Below are positions 20,648 to 45,389 of a DNA stretch of 64,000 nucleotides, in pieces; position 1 is the first letter of the stretch; each line of letters starts with the position of its first letter. The DNA lies in NCBI GenBank assembly GCA_964019165.1, contig OZ025274.1:15355358-15419357 (forward strand), read 5' to 3'. The translations under genes and the position numbers were made by a program. The notes beneath the pieces are model-generated. The model was not told where the DNA came from. It did not search any database and saw nothing but the letters and a program-made list of their open reading frames with translations. The stretch comes from Mastigias papua. Taxonomy: Eukaryota > Cnidaria > Scyphozoa > Rhizostomeae > Mastigiidae.

Positions 20648-21798
20648 GTGACGCAATTTTTTTCGCAATTATTTTGTTGTTGAGATAAGTAGTCCGAAAT
20701 CTGATAATTGATTAAACTTTAAAGGGCTTCCTCTCTATCAGAGAATTCCCTGCAGTTTTGATCATTTATCATAGACACTAATTTAGTAATATGTTTCGGC
20801 ATTGACTTGTGATACTGTTAGATGGTGCCAGTGTGAGAGCTTGGGCACACGTTGAAGTTGATATTTGAGTTGATCTTTATGCCTGGGAACAAACAGTAGT
20901 GACTGTTCAGATATTGTAAAATTCTGCTTCAAGAGAGCTATTTTTGATGAAAAAACTGAACATAGCACAGGATTTGAATCATGATGCATGCTGGTTTTCA
21001 ACTTAGAGTTTTTGTAGTGTAACTAGGAAGTGCATCTTTTTGAATTGAAGAGTTTTGCACAAGTAGAGAGGTATCTTATTAGTAATTGGAAACCTTATAC
21101 CATCAGTTCTGTACATCTATGGACATAGCTCGGAGTGCTTGCTGGAGCTAGCATCTCATTTCTTTGGAATTTTCAGAGTTTCGGTTGAAATCTTCCTTAT
21201 ATGTTTTAGAATTTCAGGCACAGAACTTCCGTGTATCTCTCGTACTTTGAGCCATTCTCTCTTATAAGTAAATGGCTGTTGTAAGCTGTTCTATTTAAAT
21301 TGTCTTGTGATTGGTTTCCCTATCCTCTTGATACCATTATGAAAGTAGTTTTTCTTTGAAAATATACTGTAGTCGGTCTGATGACTTTGTCTCAGCCTGA
21401 TGATGACACAGTCTGATGGCTTCTTTGCTTAAATATGTTATTGTTTGTGTTGTCATTTGTGTTGTTGATGCCGTATTTTTTGATTGTTGTAGTTTTGTTG
21501 CTGGATAGAAATAAATGTAATATTGTAGAAACGATGTAATGTTCAAACAATTAGTTAACTGTCTTAAAATTAATAAACTAATGAAGAAGTATTTTGAATT
21601 GTAGTTATAAATAAACATGGTGATTTGTTGAGTCTTGTTGTCATATAACGAACATAAGAAGATGAAATACAAATGAACGATATTTCAGCGAACAATGTCG
21701 TCTACTTGTGTGACGCACAATTCTTTTATGCCTGTCCCATTTGTATCATGATTGTAAACGTGCATTGATTGAATAGCTACCAGTTCACCAGTAGCACC
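20648..21798. other. intergenic, nothing recognised
   Basis: AT-rich sequence after the TBC1D10-like gene. Short open frames on both strands have no domain, splice or compositional support. Confidence 0.5.
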
Positions 21799-22227
21799 AT
21801 GACATACAGCATAATTCTATGGTCTTCGCTTTGCTCTCTCTCTCGCTCTCATGCTATTGCTAAAGAGATTGATGCTTACCATTCTCAAGAAGGTGACCAT
21901 GAATGTCTGGCTCTTGGGACGAAAATCGACCGAATTTATCGTGCTAAAGTGCTTACAAGTGGAGTAATACTTAACTACGATCAGTTTCTTCCAGTTTTAT
22001 TTGGAACTTTGACAAGTTTAGTAAGAAATACGAGTGTGGAAAAAGAACAGTTTTATGCAGAACTTATTACAATGTTGAAGAATCCTGTGTTCTTGGTTGG
22101 GATTGGTGGAATAGGGTATTTAGGAAGCAGAAAATGGATCTCCAAGCGTTGTATGTTTCCATATATCTATGCACGAACTACCACCAACGCTTATTTGTCA
22201 CCAAAAAGGGAGTTTATTAGCCTTTAA
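21799..22227 (+). CDS. doubtful single-exon ORF, weakly like the haem-peroxidase core
   Basis: 142 codons from the first ATG. The segment SHAIAKEID followed about 30 residues later by VILNYDQFLPVLFGTL resembles the animal haem peroxidase pattern HNRxAxxL ... ITYxEFLPxLLG in order and approximate spacing. The proximal arginine motif and the rest of that large domain (about 500 residues) are absent. The N-terminus could alternatively act as a signal peptide (IILWSSLCSLS then SHA). A good donor-like GTAAGA occurs at 22020, so it could be one exon of a larger gene, but I found no partner exons. It may equally be a gene fragment or a chance ORF. Confidence 0.28.
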   Translation: MTYSIILWSSLCSLSRSHAIAKEIDAYHSQEGDHECLALGTKIDRIYRAKVLTSGVILNYDQFLPVLFGTLTSLVRNTSVEKEQFYAELITMLKNPVFLVGIGGIGYLGSRKWISKRCMFPYIYARTTTNAYLSPKREFISL

Positions 22228-23156
22228 TTATTTGTATCCGAATTGAACTTTTGCAAAGTAGTGAGAACGCTAGAAGAGTTGAAGATTCATTTAGAAACAG
22301 CCTACTTTACCACAACTGTGTACTGCCACAGAATACATATCAATCAGTCCCATTTGAAATGGAACCACTCTTGCCTTGCATTTGAAGGAGGTCTATACAG
22401 AAACTATTGTGTTTATTTTTAATACAATTTGATTATGTTGAATTGTACAGAATTATTTTCAAAATTGTTCAAATTTAATCCGAATAATCATTTATTGATA
22501 GCTACTACTGAGTTTGCAAAATTGCGTGTAGCATTATATACATAAAGTCTCTGCAATCTGCCATATGTTTACAGGATGCTTCAGTCACTCAAAGAAAAAT
22601 CCTGCCTCTATGTGTAATCTTTTAGGGGTAATATCATATTGTTTAGAGCTGCCTTGTGTTGGTGTAAACCTGAATTGATTCAAGGAATGTACGTATTAAT
22701 GTTTCGTTGTTGGAGAGCTCCTATCACATGCTGATACTTTATTACCAAACGATTCAAAAGCCTGTGGGCGTACGTAGCAATTGCACGAATGTTACAAGTA
22801 ATCAAACTGCTTCTATCATAATATCTGCTGAGCTATTGCATAATTTTAGCGATACGTATGTAGCACTAAATCATATTTTTATCTATGCAGCTGGTTTTTC
22901 AACAACTCTTCAAAGGTAACCTATACCTTTAGCGCATCGCAATTCTTACTGCAAGTTATCAGAGTTTTTGTATGAGGGAAAATGTTTTCATTAACACACC
23001 TAAGCATAAGTTCTAGCTTTTCTGGACCCATGTAACAGAGCGTTTGAAGCCGGACCTTGTGGTGAACCGGACCCCATCAGCTACCTGACCCCATCAGTTA
23101 CCGGACCCCTGTAGAACCTACCCGTTTTTTTTTTACTTTTATCCGTATGGACCTTC
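22228..23156. other. intergenic between the doubtful ORF and the TRP channel 3' end
   Basis: No gene seen. Near 23060-23110 there is a short imperfect repeat built on ACCGGACCCC/ACCCCATCAG. Confidence 0.5.
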
Positions 23157-30013
<6,857 letters not shown>

Positions 30014-30983
30014 ATTCTTCGCTCAAATATCAGGTTCTCAGCTGCAATAGAAGTTTCTGATTTACTGCTTAGTCAGTTGGTTAACTGAAATGGAATCAAG
30101 GTGCTTGACTCCCATATTTAGCTTGTTGTTAATATAAGAAGTGGAGGGTAAAATCGGTGTATCTTAGAGAGAGAAAATCAACTGAGATTGAGCTGGATTG
30201 GGCTAGATTGAGAATCAGGACTGATCTGAATTGGAAGTCAATGTTCAAAAGAGAATGTTTATTCGATTAGATATATGTTAACCAGCATTATTACAAATGG
30301 GTCATTGACTTTATTTGTAACTGCGATGTCATCCCACTCTTACCGCCAGTATGCCCCCAACGTAACCTTACCTTAATGGAACTCTCCATTTAATTCACAG
30401 TAGCATGTGTATTTACGTAAATAGTTAATATGGGGTATAAGCGGAATGTTAGAAAGGGGGTCGCTTATGTAGAACAACTTTCTTTACAGAATTTTTGAGT
30501 TGATGGCGACCCTGAGAGTATACACGCTGTTATTGTTGTTTCTGTTTAATGGTGACTGCAGATATTTTAGCGTTTATATTTCTCATGGAAATGTACATCA
30601 AGTTTGGGCTCGAAGATTTAGACTTAAAGTTGCTATGGTCTCAAACTGTCAAGTAGTCTCTTCTCCAGCTTTCTCCGTGCATCAACATGGCATGATCCAG
30701 CGCGTATTGTTGTTCGCTGTATGTGGTAAGCTATCATATTTTGCTAGCCAAAGATGTGACTACTGCAAGCTGTTCCCCATATTCAATTAGTAATTTAAAA
30801 TGCAATTTAGTATAATATGGTCGTGAGAAAATAAGCCACAATAGAATGGCTTGTTGCCATAGACCCTTGTGGTTTCATTTTCTTTCCGCTAAAAATAAAC
30901 TTTTTGTCATCATTTTAGTTACAATACTTTGCAAAAAGCAGTATCAATACTTTAACTAATTTAGCTACTAATGCTAAAGTAAA

Positions 30984-31016
30984 ACAATATTGATTGCATG
31001 TAAATACTAGTTATTG

Positions 31017-31077
<61 letters not shown>

Positions 31078-31106
31078 AACTAGTATTTACATGCAATCAA
31101 TATTGT
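30984..31106. repeat. perfect inverted repeat around (TA)n
   Basis: 37-bp arms 30984-31020 and 31070-31106 are exact reverse complements separated by about 49 bp of TA. A longer (TA)n array starts immediately after the right arm. Confidence 0.93.
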
Positions 31107-31237
<131 letters not shown>

Positions 31238-32113
31238 TGATGATTGTGACGATGATGCTAATGGAATAGAATAGAAAATGCCTAAGTGACAACGATTATG
31301 CCAAGAAAGTAGTAGTAAATGGCATTGGAAGTGAGAAATGATGTTTGTATCGATAATATGGATGACTAGAATTGACATATCTTGTCATTTCTGTCCAAGA
31401 AAGATTTCAAACTTCTTGGATTCAGATGCATCCTTACTTAGGCTTTTGATCTACGCTAAAACAGATTTCAAAAATTTATTTTATGTCGATGATTTCATTG
31501 CGTGCCATGGTGATCGTCAGCTTGCGGTATTCCAGCAAAGCAATTTTGTTATCTTTTGTTAGCAGATTGGGGTTGAGAGTATTTGCTGAATAAGAAGGAT
31601 AGATTGTTTGATTAAATATTACCAGGGTGTATTTAGCCCTGCGGAGTGATTTCAGAAATTACGCACACAGTAGATCATAATAGGGAAGTGAGTAGACAGC
31701 ATGCATAGGAGATAGACCAGTGGCACTATTGAATTCAAGCTGACATCTGGCTTGTGCTAAGCCCTTGAGCTGACTTGGCACGGACAAGGTGTTGGCCAGA
31801 GTAAACTTGAGATAGAGAATCTTCAAATACAAAAGTTGTACATGCGTGTTTCGATGCTGATTGCATTTGAAAGCATTCAGCTCTTGAAGTTGTCTTGAAA
31901 CGAATAGTGTGCTGGGTGTTGCTTTTTTAAATTCTGTCTAGTACTTGATGTATAGTGTACTGCCTTACTGTACGAATGCTGTATATATATAAACATGAAT
32001 ATACATACACTCGAAATATTCACAATGATAAATACGCGAATGTTTACACTCTGATGAGCGTCACTCGAAAGAGCGAAAGAGCTGTCAGTACATTTCGATG
32101 ATGCAAGCTTTAG

Positions 32114-36897
<4,784 letters not shown>

Positions 36898-38399
36898 AAT
36901 CAAATCTGTGTATTTTCACGTTTGATTCAAATGGCTATTGACTCTGCAGCCAGCAGAATGGTGTTAAAGATTGCCAGCAATATCGTTCTCTTCGCCAAGC
37001 TGTTCATGTGTGTTAACATGAAGTATTGCTATTTTTTATAAACATGTTGGATCGGAAAGAGTATGTTTACGCTGACCAGTTAGAGCATGTTTACTGTTTG
37101 TTGTGATAGATTATGCAGAAAATATCAAAGAAGGTACTCAATGAATAAGATTTGATTGCCATGAAGGGATAGCCCTTTTTCAAAAGCCTATATGTTGCTG
37201 TGTAGACTAGTCATAGCAACAAGGTAATCCAAAAGTCATATGCTATTTATTGACTGCGATAAAGCTGTTATACCTGTGATGCGTAGAGGGTAGAAAACCT
37301 GTATGTTATTTAGTACACGATACATTGATATGGTATGTTGGAGATATAGCTGCATTACCTGATGACCATGCTATCAGAGACTGAAATTGAAAATCTATCG
37401 GGTCATTTATTGATTTCTATCGACAGACTAAAACTATCATATTGTTATAAGACTAATTCTGTTATGCTAGTGGCTCAGAAGAGCAAGAATGTACGGAGAT
37501 ATTCTAAGGCCTTTTGACCTTTGTTTGAGAAGAGGTTTTCTGTTTGTATAGACCACTAATGGCGTTTGTAGTTAGCATAATAGCTGGGTTAAATTGATTT
37601 GCTGACCTAGGGGCATGATGGGAGAAACAGTCGCTCTTTTTGACATAAATTATGAAAATCCTGATGGTATACGAATGTCAAAACTGGTGCCGCAATCATA
37701 GAATGACCTCGATTCCATTAGGTCAGATCATTTCACGCAACTGTAGTAGTCGTTCATTCAACACGCTGTGAATTAGAACGTATGATAGAAATAGCTAAGT
37801 TTTGTGACTTGCATTCTATTTAAAGCAAAGACCTCGTCGTGTGGATTATAATTTTTTTATTCTTTCATTTTCAACCCCTAGAGCAGTAAGAGTGATCCCC
37901 TCGCTAAAATTTACTTTTCCACCCGTTTCAATTTTTTTGGCAATGGCCTGCTTTTTTGCGCATTAAATTCATTGTGGGCGTACTCCTTGTGGAAATACTG
38001 GGTTGATCAGCTCATCGGCATTCCTAAGTTTAAGGAAAATGTATCTCTGTAAATTTCACCGAAAATAGTGACAATTAAGAAATGGTTTTTGAACCACACC
38101 TTGTATTTGAACCGAGCAATGCTAGTTCATCGCAAAGTAAATAGAAAGAACATTGATTAGTGATTTATATTGATTGAACATTGATTAGTGATTGTTGTTG
38201 ATTTCGCAATTGATATATCAGTTAAAAGAGACTTTACTGCAGAAATAAAGTGATCAAATTTTTGAGGAATAAAGGAGTTTCATCACTGCACAATTGAACT
38301 GTTTGCCAGTGCACAAAACAATTTTATCATTGATAAATTTGTTATCAGTTGCATACTTCAATTCTGTACGCTCATGAATCTCTCATAATTTCTTTTCTG
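36898..38399. other. intergenic, nothing recognised
   Basis: AT-rich sequence upstream of the type II membrane protein gene. No supported ORF, repeat array or RNA gene was seen. Confidence 0.5.
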
Positions 38400-38703
38400 T
38401 TTAGTATCTGTGGTAATAGTTACATATGATGCTCAACAAATACTGAGTACTTTGTGGCCTTTCAGTAATTTTGCCTTTCTCACAATCATAGTTGCATAAG
38501 GTGCGTCTCGGAAGTTAATTTTCACAAATCCTTAGGTGTTGTGCTTTTGAAAAAACTTTGGTGTTATCAATTCCCACATAAGCTATCAATATATCATGTT
38601 CAAACGCTTGAGGAACAGCAATAATTTCATGATCTCCATGCAAATTGTTACATTGAACCTTAGTAGTTAACTGTGTATCAATGGTCAGATAGCGTTCATT
38701 GTT
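38400..38703 (-). pseudogene. degenerate coding-like fragment, family unknown
   Basis: One minus-strand frame is open from 38703 to a TAA at 38515-38517, with plausible protein texture (NNLHGDHEIIAVPQAFEHD, then NTKVFSKAQHLRICEN). After the stop the same frame continues as LPRRTLCNYDCEKGKITE, which also looks protein-like. It has no start codon or partner exons. I read it as the remains of a gene or transposon protein. Confidence 0.35.
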
Positions 38704-40036
38704 CTATGCGTGTTTCGTACTAATGGATTCTCGGCTCATTGGAAGAGACGTGTCATCGCTTATTGAGTTGTAGAGAATTTCAAGCTATCAAGGCACTTAA
38801 TATTGATGAGGTATTTTTGAATAAACCACACGGCCCAGTGATAACTACCTTTATCAACTGGATTGTTTAACAAAACCTGTTTTTGTTTTACTAATTGTCA
38901 GTGCAGTGACTCCTGAATCATTTTAGTGGCTGGTGCTTCATCGATCTATTCTATTGCTCGATTATTTGAGAGGATTCAACTTGGTAAATATTTGGATTAA
39001 TTCATCATCCTATTCAGTGAGCTCCATTTTCAAGAGTGTATTAATCAGTGTAGTTTAGGATATCAGGCAGTTGCCAGTAACTATGAGTGGCCTACTTTTG
39101 CGTGAAACCGTCTTGATTCGTCGATTCGCACTTGATTGTGGGCAAAACATGAAGACTCAACACATCTATTCGTGGGCCAGATAGAAAGATCAGTCATTGA
39201 TCAAATCATCAAAATATCTTCCAACCTAAGGCCTTTTTTGTAATAGCAAATTGAAGATCAGTCAGTACAGGTCTACAACTTTTCAAAGCAATGAATGATT
39301 TATCCTGCGGACAATTTTTTATCTTAGGACACTGTTTCTAGAAGGATTGCAGCCCTGGAAGAGTTCAGGGGGCTCTGGAGTGCCCCTGGTTAATTTTATA
39401 TTGGCTTTTGTAGGGGACGAGTCCCTTTCGACTATCAATTTCTCTGAAATGCGTCTTTGACTTTTGAATTGCTAAAGAGTTGCAAACATATTTTAATATC
39501 TTATTCCAACTGCTGTAAAAATGAATTGCAATTCCACTGCAATTTAGCACAAGTTCCGTAGACTGTCGAGAAATGAACTGGGTTTGACAAATTCAATGGA
39601 CTATCGAGAAATGGACTTAATTAATATTGCGCCATTATTCTGGGCGTAATTTAAAAAATATTCAAAATGGAGAATTAAGCTTTTTAACTCCTTTTCTTAA
39701 AAATCTAGTAATATATGAATAAGCCTTGTGTGGTATGTTTGAACGTACTTCCAAAAGCGTGTCAAAATGAGAATAATATCAGGTGATTTTTACCGTGAGA
39801 GTTTCTTCTGTAGCACTTTCTGTGATTACTGAGCTCAGACGAGCAACCACGAATCAGGTCTTTTCAACACTCGGGTTTACTTCGGCCACTTAAGTATTAG
39901 CGGAATAAGAAAGCCAGCAATTACCTTCAATTAAAAGCAAATAGAGTATGGCTTGCTATTTTATGAATAGAATTATTTTTTGCGTTTATCTTTTGCCTTC
40001 AATAGCAATGAGTCTGTGCAGCGCTGTTTCAGAACC

Positions 40037-40245
40037 AGGATGTACGCGGTTCGAATTCTATTCTGATTTGCTTTCAAATCAGTGTATTAGCTCTTCGGAG
40101 ATACAGATTATGTGCAGTATGACTGGGGAGGTAGTCAGGTAAATCAGAACAATATGATATTCAACTCTAGCCGTAGGGTACCTTCGGTTGTTGGCATAGA
40201 ATGCCCAAGGATCTTACACTTCCGTTACTTGATTACTTCCTTACT
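40037..40245 (+). mobile_element. SINE-like family B, copy 1
   Basis: It begins with a B-box-like GTACGCGGTTCGAATTC and ends with CTTCGGTTG ... CCCAAGGATC ... CACTTCCGTTACTT. The same ordered landmarks occur at 44655-44900, with a diverged middle. The right end merges into a 27-bp tandem duplication. Confidence 0.55.
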
Positions 40246-40300
40246 TATCCATCCACTCATTTACTTCTTACTTATCCATCCACTCATTTACTTCTTACTT
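40241..40300. repeat. 27-bp tandem duplication (ATCCATCCACTCATTTACTT)
   Basis: Two identical 27-bp units, 40241-40267 and 40268-40294, plus a few bases of a third. Confidence 0.93.
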
Positions 40301-41519
40301 CAAAGTGTTAATATCTTTTGTCGTTGCATATTAGCCAATCAATTGACTCCATTACCGAACAACTAAATAGAAAGATTGTGGAGACATGCCTATATCCAGT
40401 AAGACGTTTATCTCAAATCTGCGATTTGCTCAAATCTTTTTAGCAACAAGTAAATGCAACATAAAATAGATTTACCTTGGAGAGCAGCATGTTTCCTTTT
40501 GTTTATTGTGTTCCAATCTTGGCTGCTACAAAAAAAACAGAAAAAACTTTTTAAATTTTTGTATTGTATGTTTTAAGGATTCTGTTATGCTTAACTGAGA
40601 TTTTAGAGACACATATTGAGGAGCATACTTATGCAAAGCTTTTGATAGCTCTTCACTTGGGTTTAACACAGCATTCCCTATCTGCAACATCGTTCTCCGC
40701 CAAGCATTTTATTCTTTATGATAAATGCAACAGAATCAATGGTCAAACCTGGATTCTAGTGACGATGGCGAAAGTTGTATTTTCATAAATGTCTTGTATG
40801 CAAAAGTTGTCGAATCTATTACTGCCAGATTATTCCTATAGCAGGGTATATTCCCAATCTGATCGAAAGAGCAGAATAGCTCTAAAACTGCAAGTCAACC
40901 CACCTCATCCTATAGTCATAACTATGAACTTCAATCGCTTGTGATGTTCAAAGATTTGCACTATGTAGTACGACATTAGTACGTCATTCCTATCTTTAGT
41001 GCACTTTGTCAATTAGCAGCAAACACGAGCAAATAATCACCCCTGCTATCGTCCGCAAATGATTTCAAAGCATTTTTAGCAATCCGTATGCTTTTTTTAA
41101 GTGACTCCTGAATTATTTCCATGGTGATAAAATCAACAATTTTGCATTGTGCCAGATACGAATGATAAAAGAGATATTTATGCTATAAATAATTGATTCA
41201 AATTCCTCTTGCATTAATATTGAAACAGTTACAAGTCTTCTTTTGTCTGTCATATAGCAGTGCCAGATGTTCCATTACGGTAGAGCTGCTAGACTGTATA
41301 GGTGATCGTTAACTATTTTGTATGACTGGCTCAAATAGGATTAATCTAGATAGATTCTTGTAGCATAATATTGTATACGGGGGGACGTAGTAAAAGGAAT
41401 TTACGGACAGATTTGAACAAGACACCCTAGTTACAGACAAGGCACCACAACTACTGACAAGACACGATCGTTGTGGAAGCTTTCACCTAACGAGCCAAAG
41501 GATTACTGGCGACTTTGCA

Positions 41520-41760
41520 AAAACTAGGGGTGTGGTACCCCACACTCTTGCCTCGGCACACCTCTGACTGAGTCCAATGTTCTTTGCATCGTATTTCTTG
41601 AGCTTATCCACTTCTCTTTTTGCTTCCTTAACTGTTATTGAGTTAGGCCTTCAACAGGCATAGAGCATTCGAGTCTTGATCAGATCATGTACCAATGGAT
41701 GCATCACTTTCTCGACGTCTGCCTCAGCATAGGCAGCTTAGGTTCTTTCACAGCTGAAAT
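41520..41760 (-). pseudogene. degenerate coding-like fragment, family unknown
   Basis: The minus strand holds protein-like segments split by a stop: EADVEKVMHPLVHDLIKTRM, then NSITVKEAKREVDKLKKYD followed by LSQRCAEARVWGTTPL. It may derive from a transposable-element protein. No start, splice site or domain was found. Confidence 0.25.
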
Positions 41761-42117
41761 CATTAATCAAAGGTCGATTTCATGACCATGAGGATTATAC
41801 ACAATAATGATTGAAATGATTGCAATGATTATGATTGTAATGATCATGGTCGTAACTTCTGTAGCACTAACTTCTCATGAAAGCTATCATTTTTCGTTTT
41901 CGTGTCATGATGTAGCCAAGAACATGACCGATGAATACACGTCGGTAGTTTGAGCTTTCTGTCACAACTACAGTCTAGTGTTTTGTTAGAATTGCGACTC
42001 ATCCTAAAGTCCTACACCTAATTAGCTAGTAAATTTTTATCATATGTCAAATATTCTGAACAGCAAAACCTATCAAAGGGTTTTGCCACCATCTCAACTA
42101 ACCGTAGTTCTAAGCGA

Positions 42118-42360
42118 ATGCATTCAACAGTATTGCAGGATTGTTTCAGATCTGCCTTCACGAGATTTCCTGATGAACGAGCTGATAGTCCTTTCCTTCG
42201 AAATCATCTGCATCTTCAAGCAGTCGTTTTGAATGCAAGTTTCTCTACAATGCTTTCCTTCTTTCTACAAAGTGGACTTTCCCCAAGCTTTCTTGGCACT
42301 TGCTGTTGAAAGTACATCTCTCTGCCTTGGCGATTTCACCACAAAACTCCGAAGGTACAG
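42118..42360. other. overlapping open frames on both strands, possible gene fragment
   Basis: Less AT-rich than its surroundings. The minus strand offers a cysteine-bearing segment (CSVPSEFCGEIAKAERC) and, after a stop, LLEDADDFEGKDYQLVHQE; the plus strand is open too. No family was recognised and neither strand is clearly preferred. Confidence 0.2.
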
Positions 42361-43567
42361 AACAACTATTAAGAGATTTAACAACACGTACTCGTATATT
42401 TTTACAAAAATATATCCATGTGATAAAACAACTTACTGTTTCTCTATGATAATATATCGCCGCTCTTGTAGTACTATGTACGATGATGACTCCTGAGAAT
42501 ATCTGATAAATGCTACTTGTGCTGAGGATGTTTGGAAAGCCGAACATGACTTATGCTACCTGCAACAAATGTCCTTGTGACACATGGAATCAATGAATTT
42601 TTTAGACAAGTGAATACAATCACATCAATAGCCCTCCATTAATATTCGATCAAAATCTCCCAATGACATGCCTGAAACAATCGTCTACATATTGTAAATT
42701 ATCTCTGCGCTTTCTTGCATGGAACTACTGTATCCTCTTTCAAAAGGCACTGTTCATTCTGTGTCTTTGCCCATTTTAAGCATTTGCTTCTAACTCGGTG
42801 ATTTTTGCAAAGGAAAGATTTATCATTCTGTAAATGCATTTTACTTTATAAGGACTATTGTTGACTTATTTTTGGACCTCGTTTGACCAAAGGCACTTTA
42901 ATGGCTCCTTAAGTTCCACGTTTCGTCGCATAACAGTAGTATGGAAACAAGGAAAACATTGATGTTTGGACATTAATAGGAATTGTTACTAAAGACTTAT
43001 ATTAAGTGTAAATGTAACTACAATGAATGGACCTCGTGACCTAATTGTCCATTGTTCTCAGTGATAATATTGAAAGCTCCCTAGAGCTTTGCCTTTAGTA
43101 GAGTTACTGAGACTTTGTGTCCTCTGTATCTAGGTCCGTTATAAACTGGTTCCTCATAACAAAATAGACGTTTAGACCAATCAATGCAGAGGGTCTCATT
43201 TTGATGCTTTGCTAGAAGCCATTTGTTTGGTTTTGAGGCTTGACCTATCAATAGCTGACAGGATTCTGAATTAATCTGTTAAAGTTGGTTGAGGCAGAGG
43301 CTATAGGAACCTGCAAATGATTGTGACGTCATAGATAAATAGCTTTTGTAATAAATGGTACCTGAAATATTCTGCCTATACTATTTGAACATGCTGCACA
43401 ATGTGATTGAAAGTTTAACAATACAGTTTCCACATGTATCCTCTGGATCTAGTAGTTGAATTTGTAGGGTCGCAAAATCGTACTTTTGAGACTAATTGAA
43501 AAGTAAAGAATTTCCTCTATTTTCTTTGTGTCTCGGGTTGGATTCCATGATTAAAAGCAACCGCTTA

Positions 43568-43869
43568 GCAGGCGCGCAACAACGGGGTGGGTCCTGGAGG
43601 TCTAGACCCCAATCTTTCTCCCCAAGAGAGTAAAAGTGCCTTTTTTCTTGGAAGATTTTTATACTGTTCGTTATAATTATATTGAGTAGACCTGCTTATA
43701 ACTTTTGTTGCACATCAAAGTAATGAATCTTTGAAACATCCTGTACGATTTCTTTTGTTTATAAATCTGAAAAATATGATTTCAAGTTGCATTTTCTTCG
43801 GAAAGAGTCTAGTGCGTCCTTTTTTGTTGATTAGACCCAGTCCTCAAAAATTCCTAGTTACGCGCCTGC
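43568..43869. mobile_element. MITE family C with TTA target duplication
   Basis: 302 bp with terminal inverted repeats GCAGGCGCGCAAC at the left and GTTACGCGCCTGC at the right, flanked by TTA on both sides (43565-43567, 43870-43872). A 3-bp TTA duplication is what PIF/Harbinger-type elements make (established); the assignment is inference. No coding capacity. Confidence 0.75.
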
Positions 43870-44654
43870 TTAGGTAGACAGCATTCAGGCCACATTCCTT
43901 CAAAGACTACTTTGCTTTTTACAGTTAGTAGAAGTTTTATGAGCAGTTCTCTGTTGTGGTCTAATATACTTTTTATACTGTTTAGTTATTAAATTGAAAT
44001 ACTAGTTATTCTATTTTACAATTCATTTCATTCGAGAACAATTTAATATTGCAATTGCACATTTCAATAATTAACCAGCAATGTATAATTGACATGTCTG
44101 CATATAAGATACTATAACAGCAGTAAAATACAATGTAGAATAAACGACGAACATATGCTGAAGAGAAGGCGAAGAAACAGATACATTTAGAAGAGAAAAT
44201 GAAAGTCTACTAAAAGTTTAATAGGCTGGGATTTTTCCACGCCTTGCTTTTTCTACAGACTACATGGTCCGTGCACCTCACTGCAGTGTTCACTATTTTC
44301 TTGATGATTTCTTTGTGCACTTTGTCATCGATACTTACCTTTTTGGTCATTTATAACATCAAATCAGATGAAAATTCAAGAATACCAAGAGCGTCCACAG
44401 AAACATTTATGAACTTGATCTTATTGTACTGTGATTTTAATTCATGCCAAAAGGGCTTATACGTTAATTCTAAAACATACACAGAATTATTATCTATGAA
44501 GTCAAGGCAAAATCAGGCCGACTATGTTGTTGCTGTTCTCTTCAAATCCTGGTTTATTCACTGATGGGAAGAGGTCACTACTTTGACTTGAGGCTTTCAG
44601 AAGGGTGGGATAGTTTATTAAATCTGGAGCAGCGATACTTAAGTGGTATGCACC

Positions 44655-44900
44655 CCTACTTTATACCCAGGGTGTACGCAGTTCGATTGCCACTCTGATA
44701 CGTTGTCAAGCCACTACATTCCACCTATCAGTACTATCGGCGAACTGCATTATGGCCTGCGTGGTAGAGGCACGGTAAAGCAGTACTATATATGTAACTC
44801 TGACGGCAAGTTATCTTCGGTTGATAGAGCCAGCCATTAGGGTGGAATGACCAAGGACAATAAACTTCCGTTGCTTAGTAACTTACTTGCTTTCTCGAAT
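44655..44900 (+). mobile_element. SINE-like family B, copy 2
   Basis: Shares with 40037-40245 the head GTGTACGCAGTTCGATT and the tail CTTCGGTTGATAG ... ACCAAGGACAA ... ACTTCCGTTGCTTA. The middle differs by substitutions and indels. Confidence 0.55.
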
Positions 44901-45389
44901 CCCTTCTAGGATATAAGCAGTGCCGAGAAGGACACGCCATTTGTTTCCTTATTTCTAGAGCAAGCCGAATAATATAGATGTTTTCTGTTGGTTTTTTGGA
45001 TCGTGATCGTAATGTTTGTCAGTTTCATTTCGATTTTAAGGTGCTTAGTGAATTCACTGTACTGTTTACTGTGCATCTGTAGACGTCGTATTGCAAAAAT
45101 AATGGGTATGTGTGTTTACTAGCAAGTACCAGTAAGGGAGAAAGGTTTTATCCATGACCTAAAAATTGTCAAAAATATTAGAATGACCTCCTTTATCGTT
45201 TTAGCCAGATTTGATTATCTAATGTAATGAGTGCTTAAAATTTATTTATAGATAGCAACTTGATGCACCTTTGTTACTACAGACAACCACGATCAATTTG
45301 TTCATTCAGCAATAACAAGCAACAACCGTTTTCTCGAATAATGCGTAGCTCAGTTGACGTTAATAAAAATGATAAATGACTAGATAAAC

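Noticed and set aside
20155..22919. CRISPR array, operon or prokaryotic/phage content anywhere in the window
   Set aside because: All supported genes have spliceosomal introns and belong to animal families. No regularly spaced repeats with unique spacers were seen.
30500..30790. Secreted peptide ORF on the plus strand upstream of the TRP gene
   Set aside because: It has a signal-peptide-like start only. There is no domain, splice support or codon bias, and ORFs of this length are common here by chance.
44244..44564. 106-residue ORF with a hydrophobic N-terminus
   Set aside because: No recognised domain and no partner exons, in AT-rich sequence; a chance ORF is the simpler reading.
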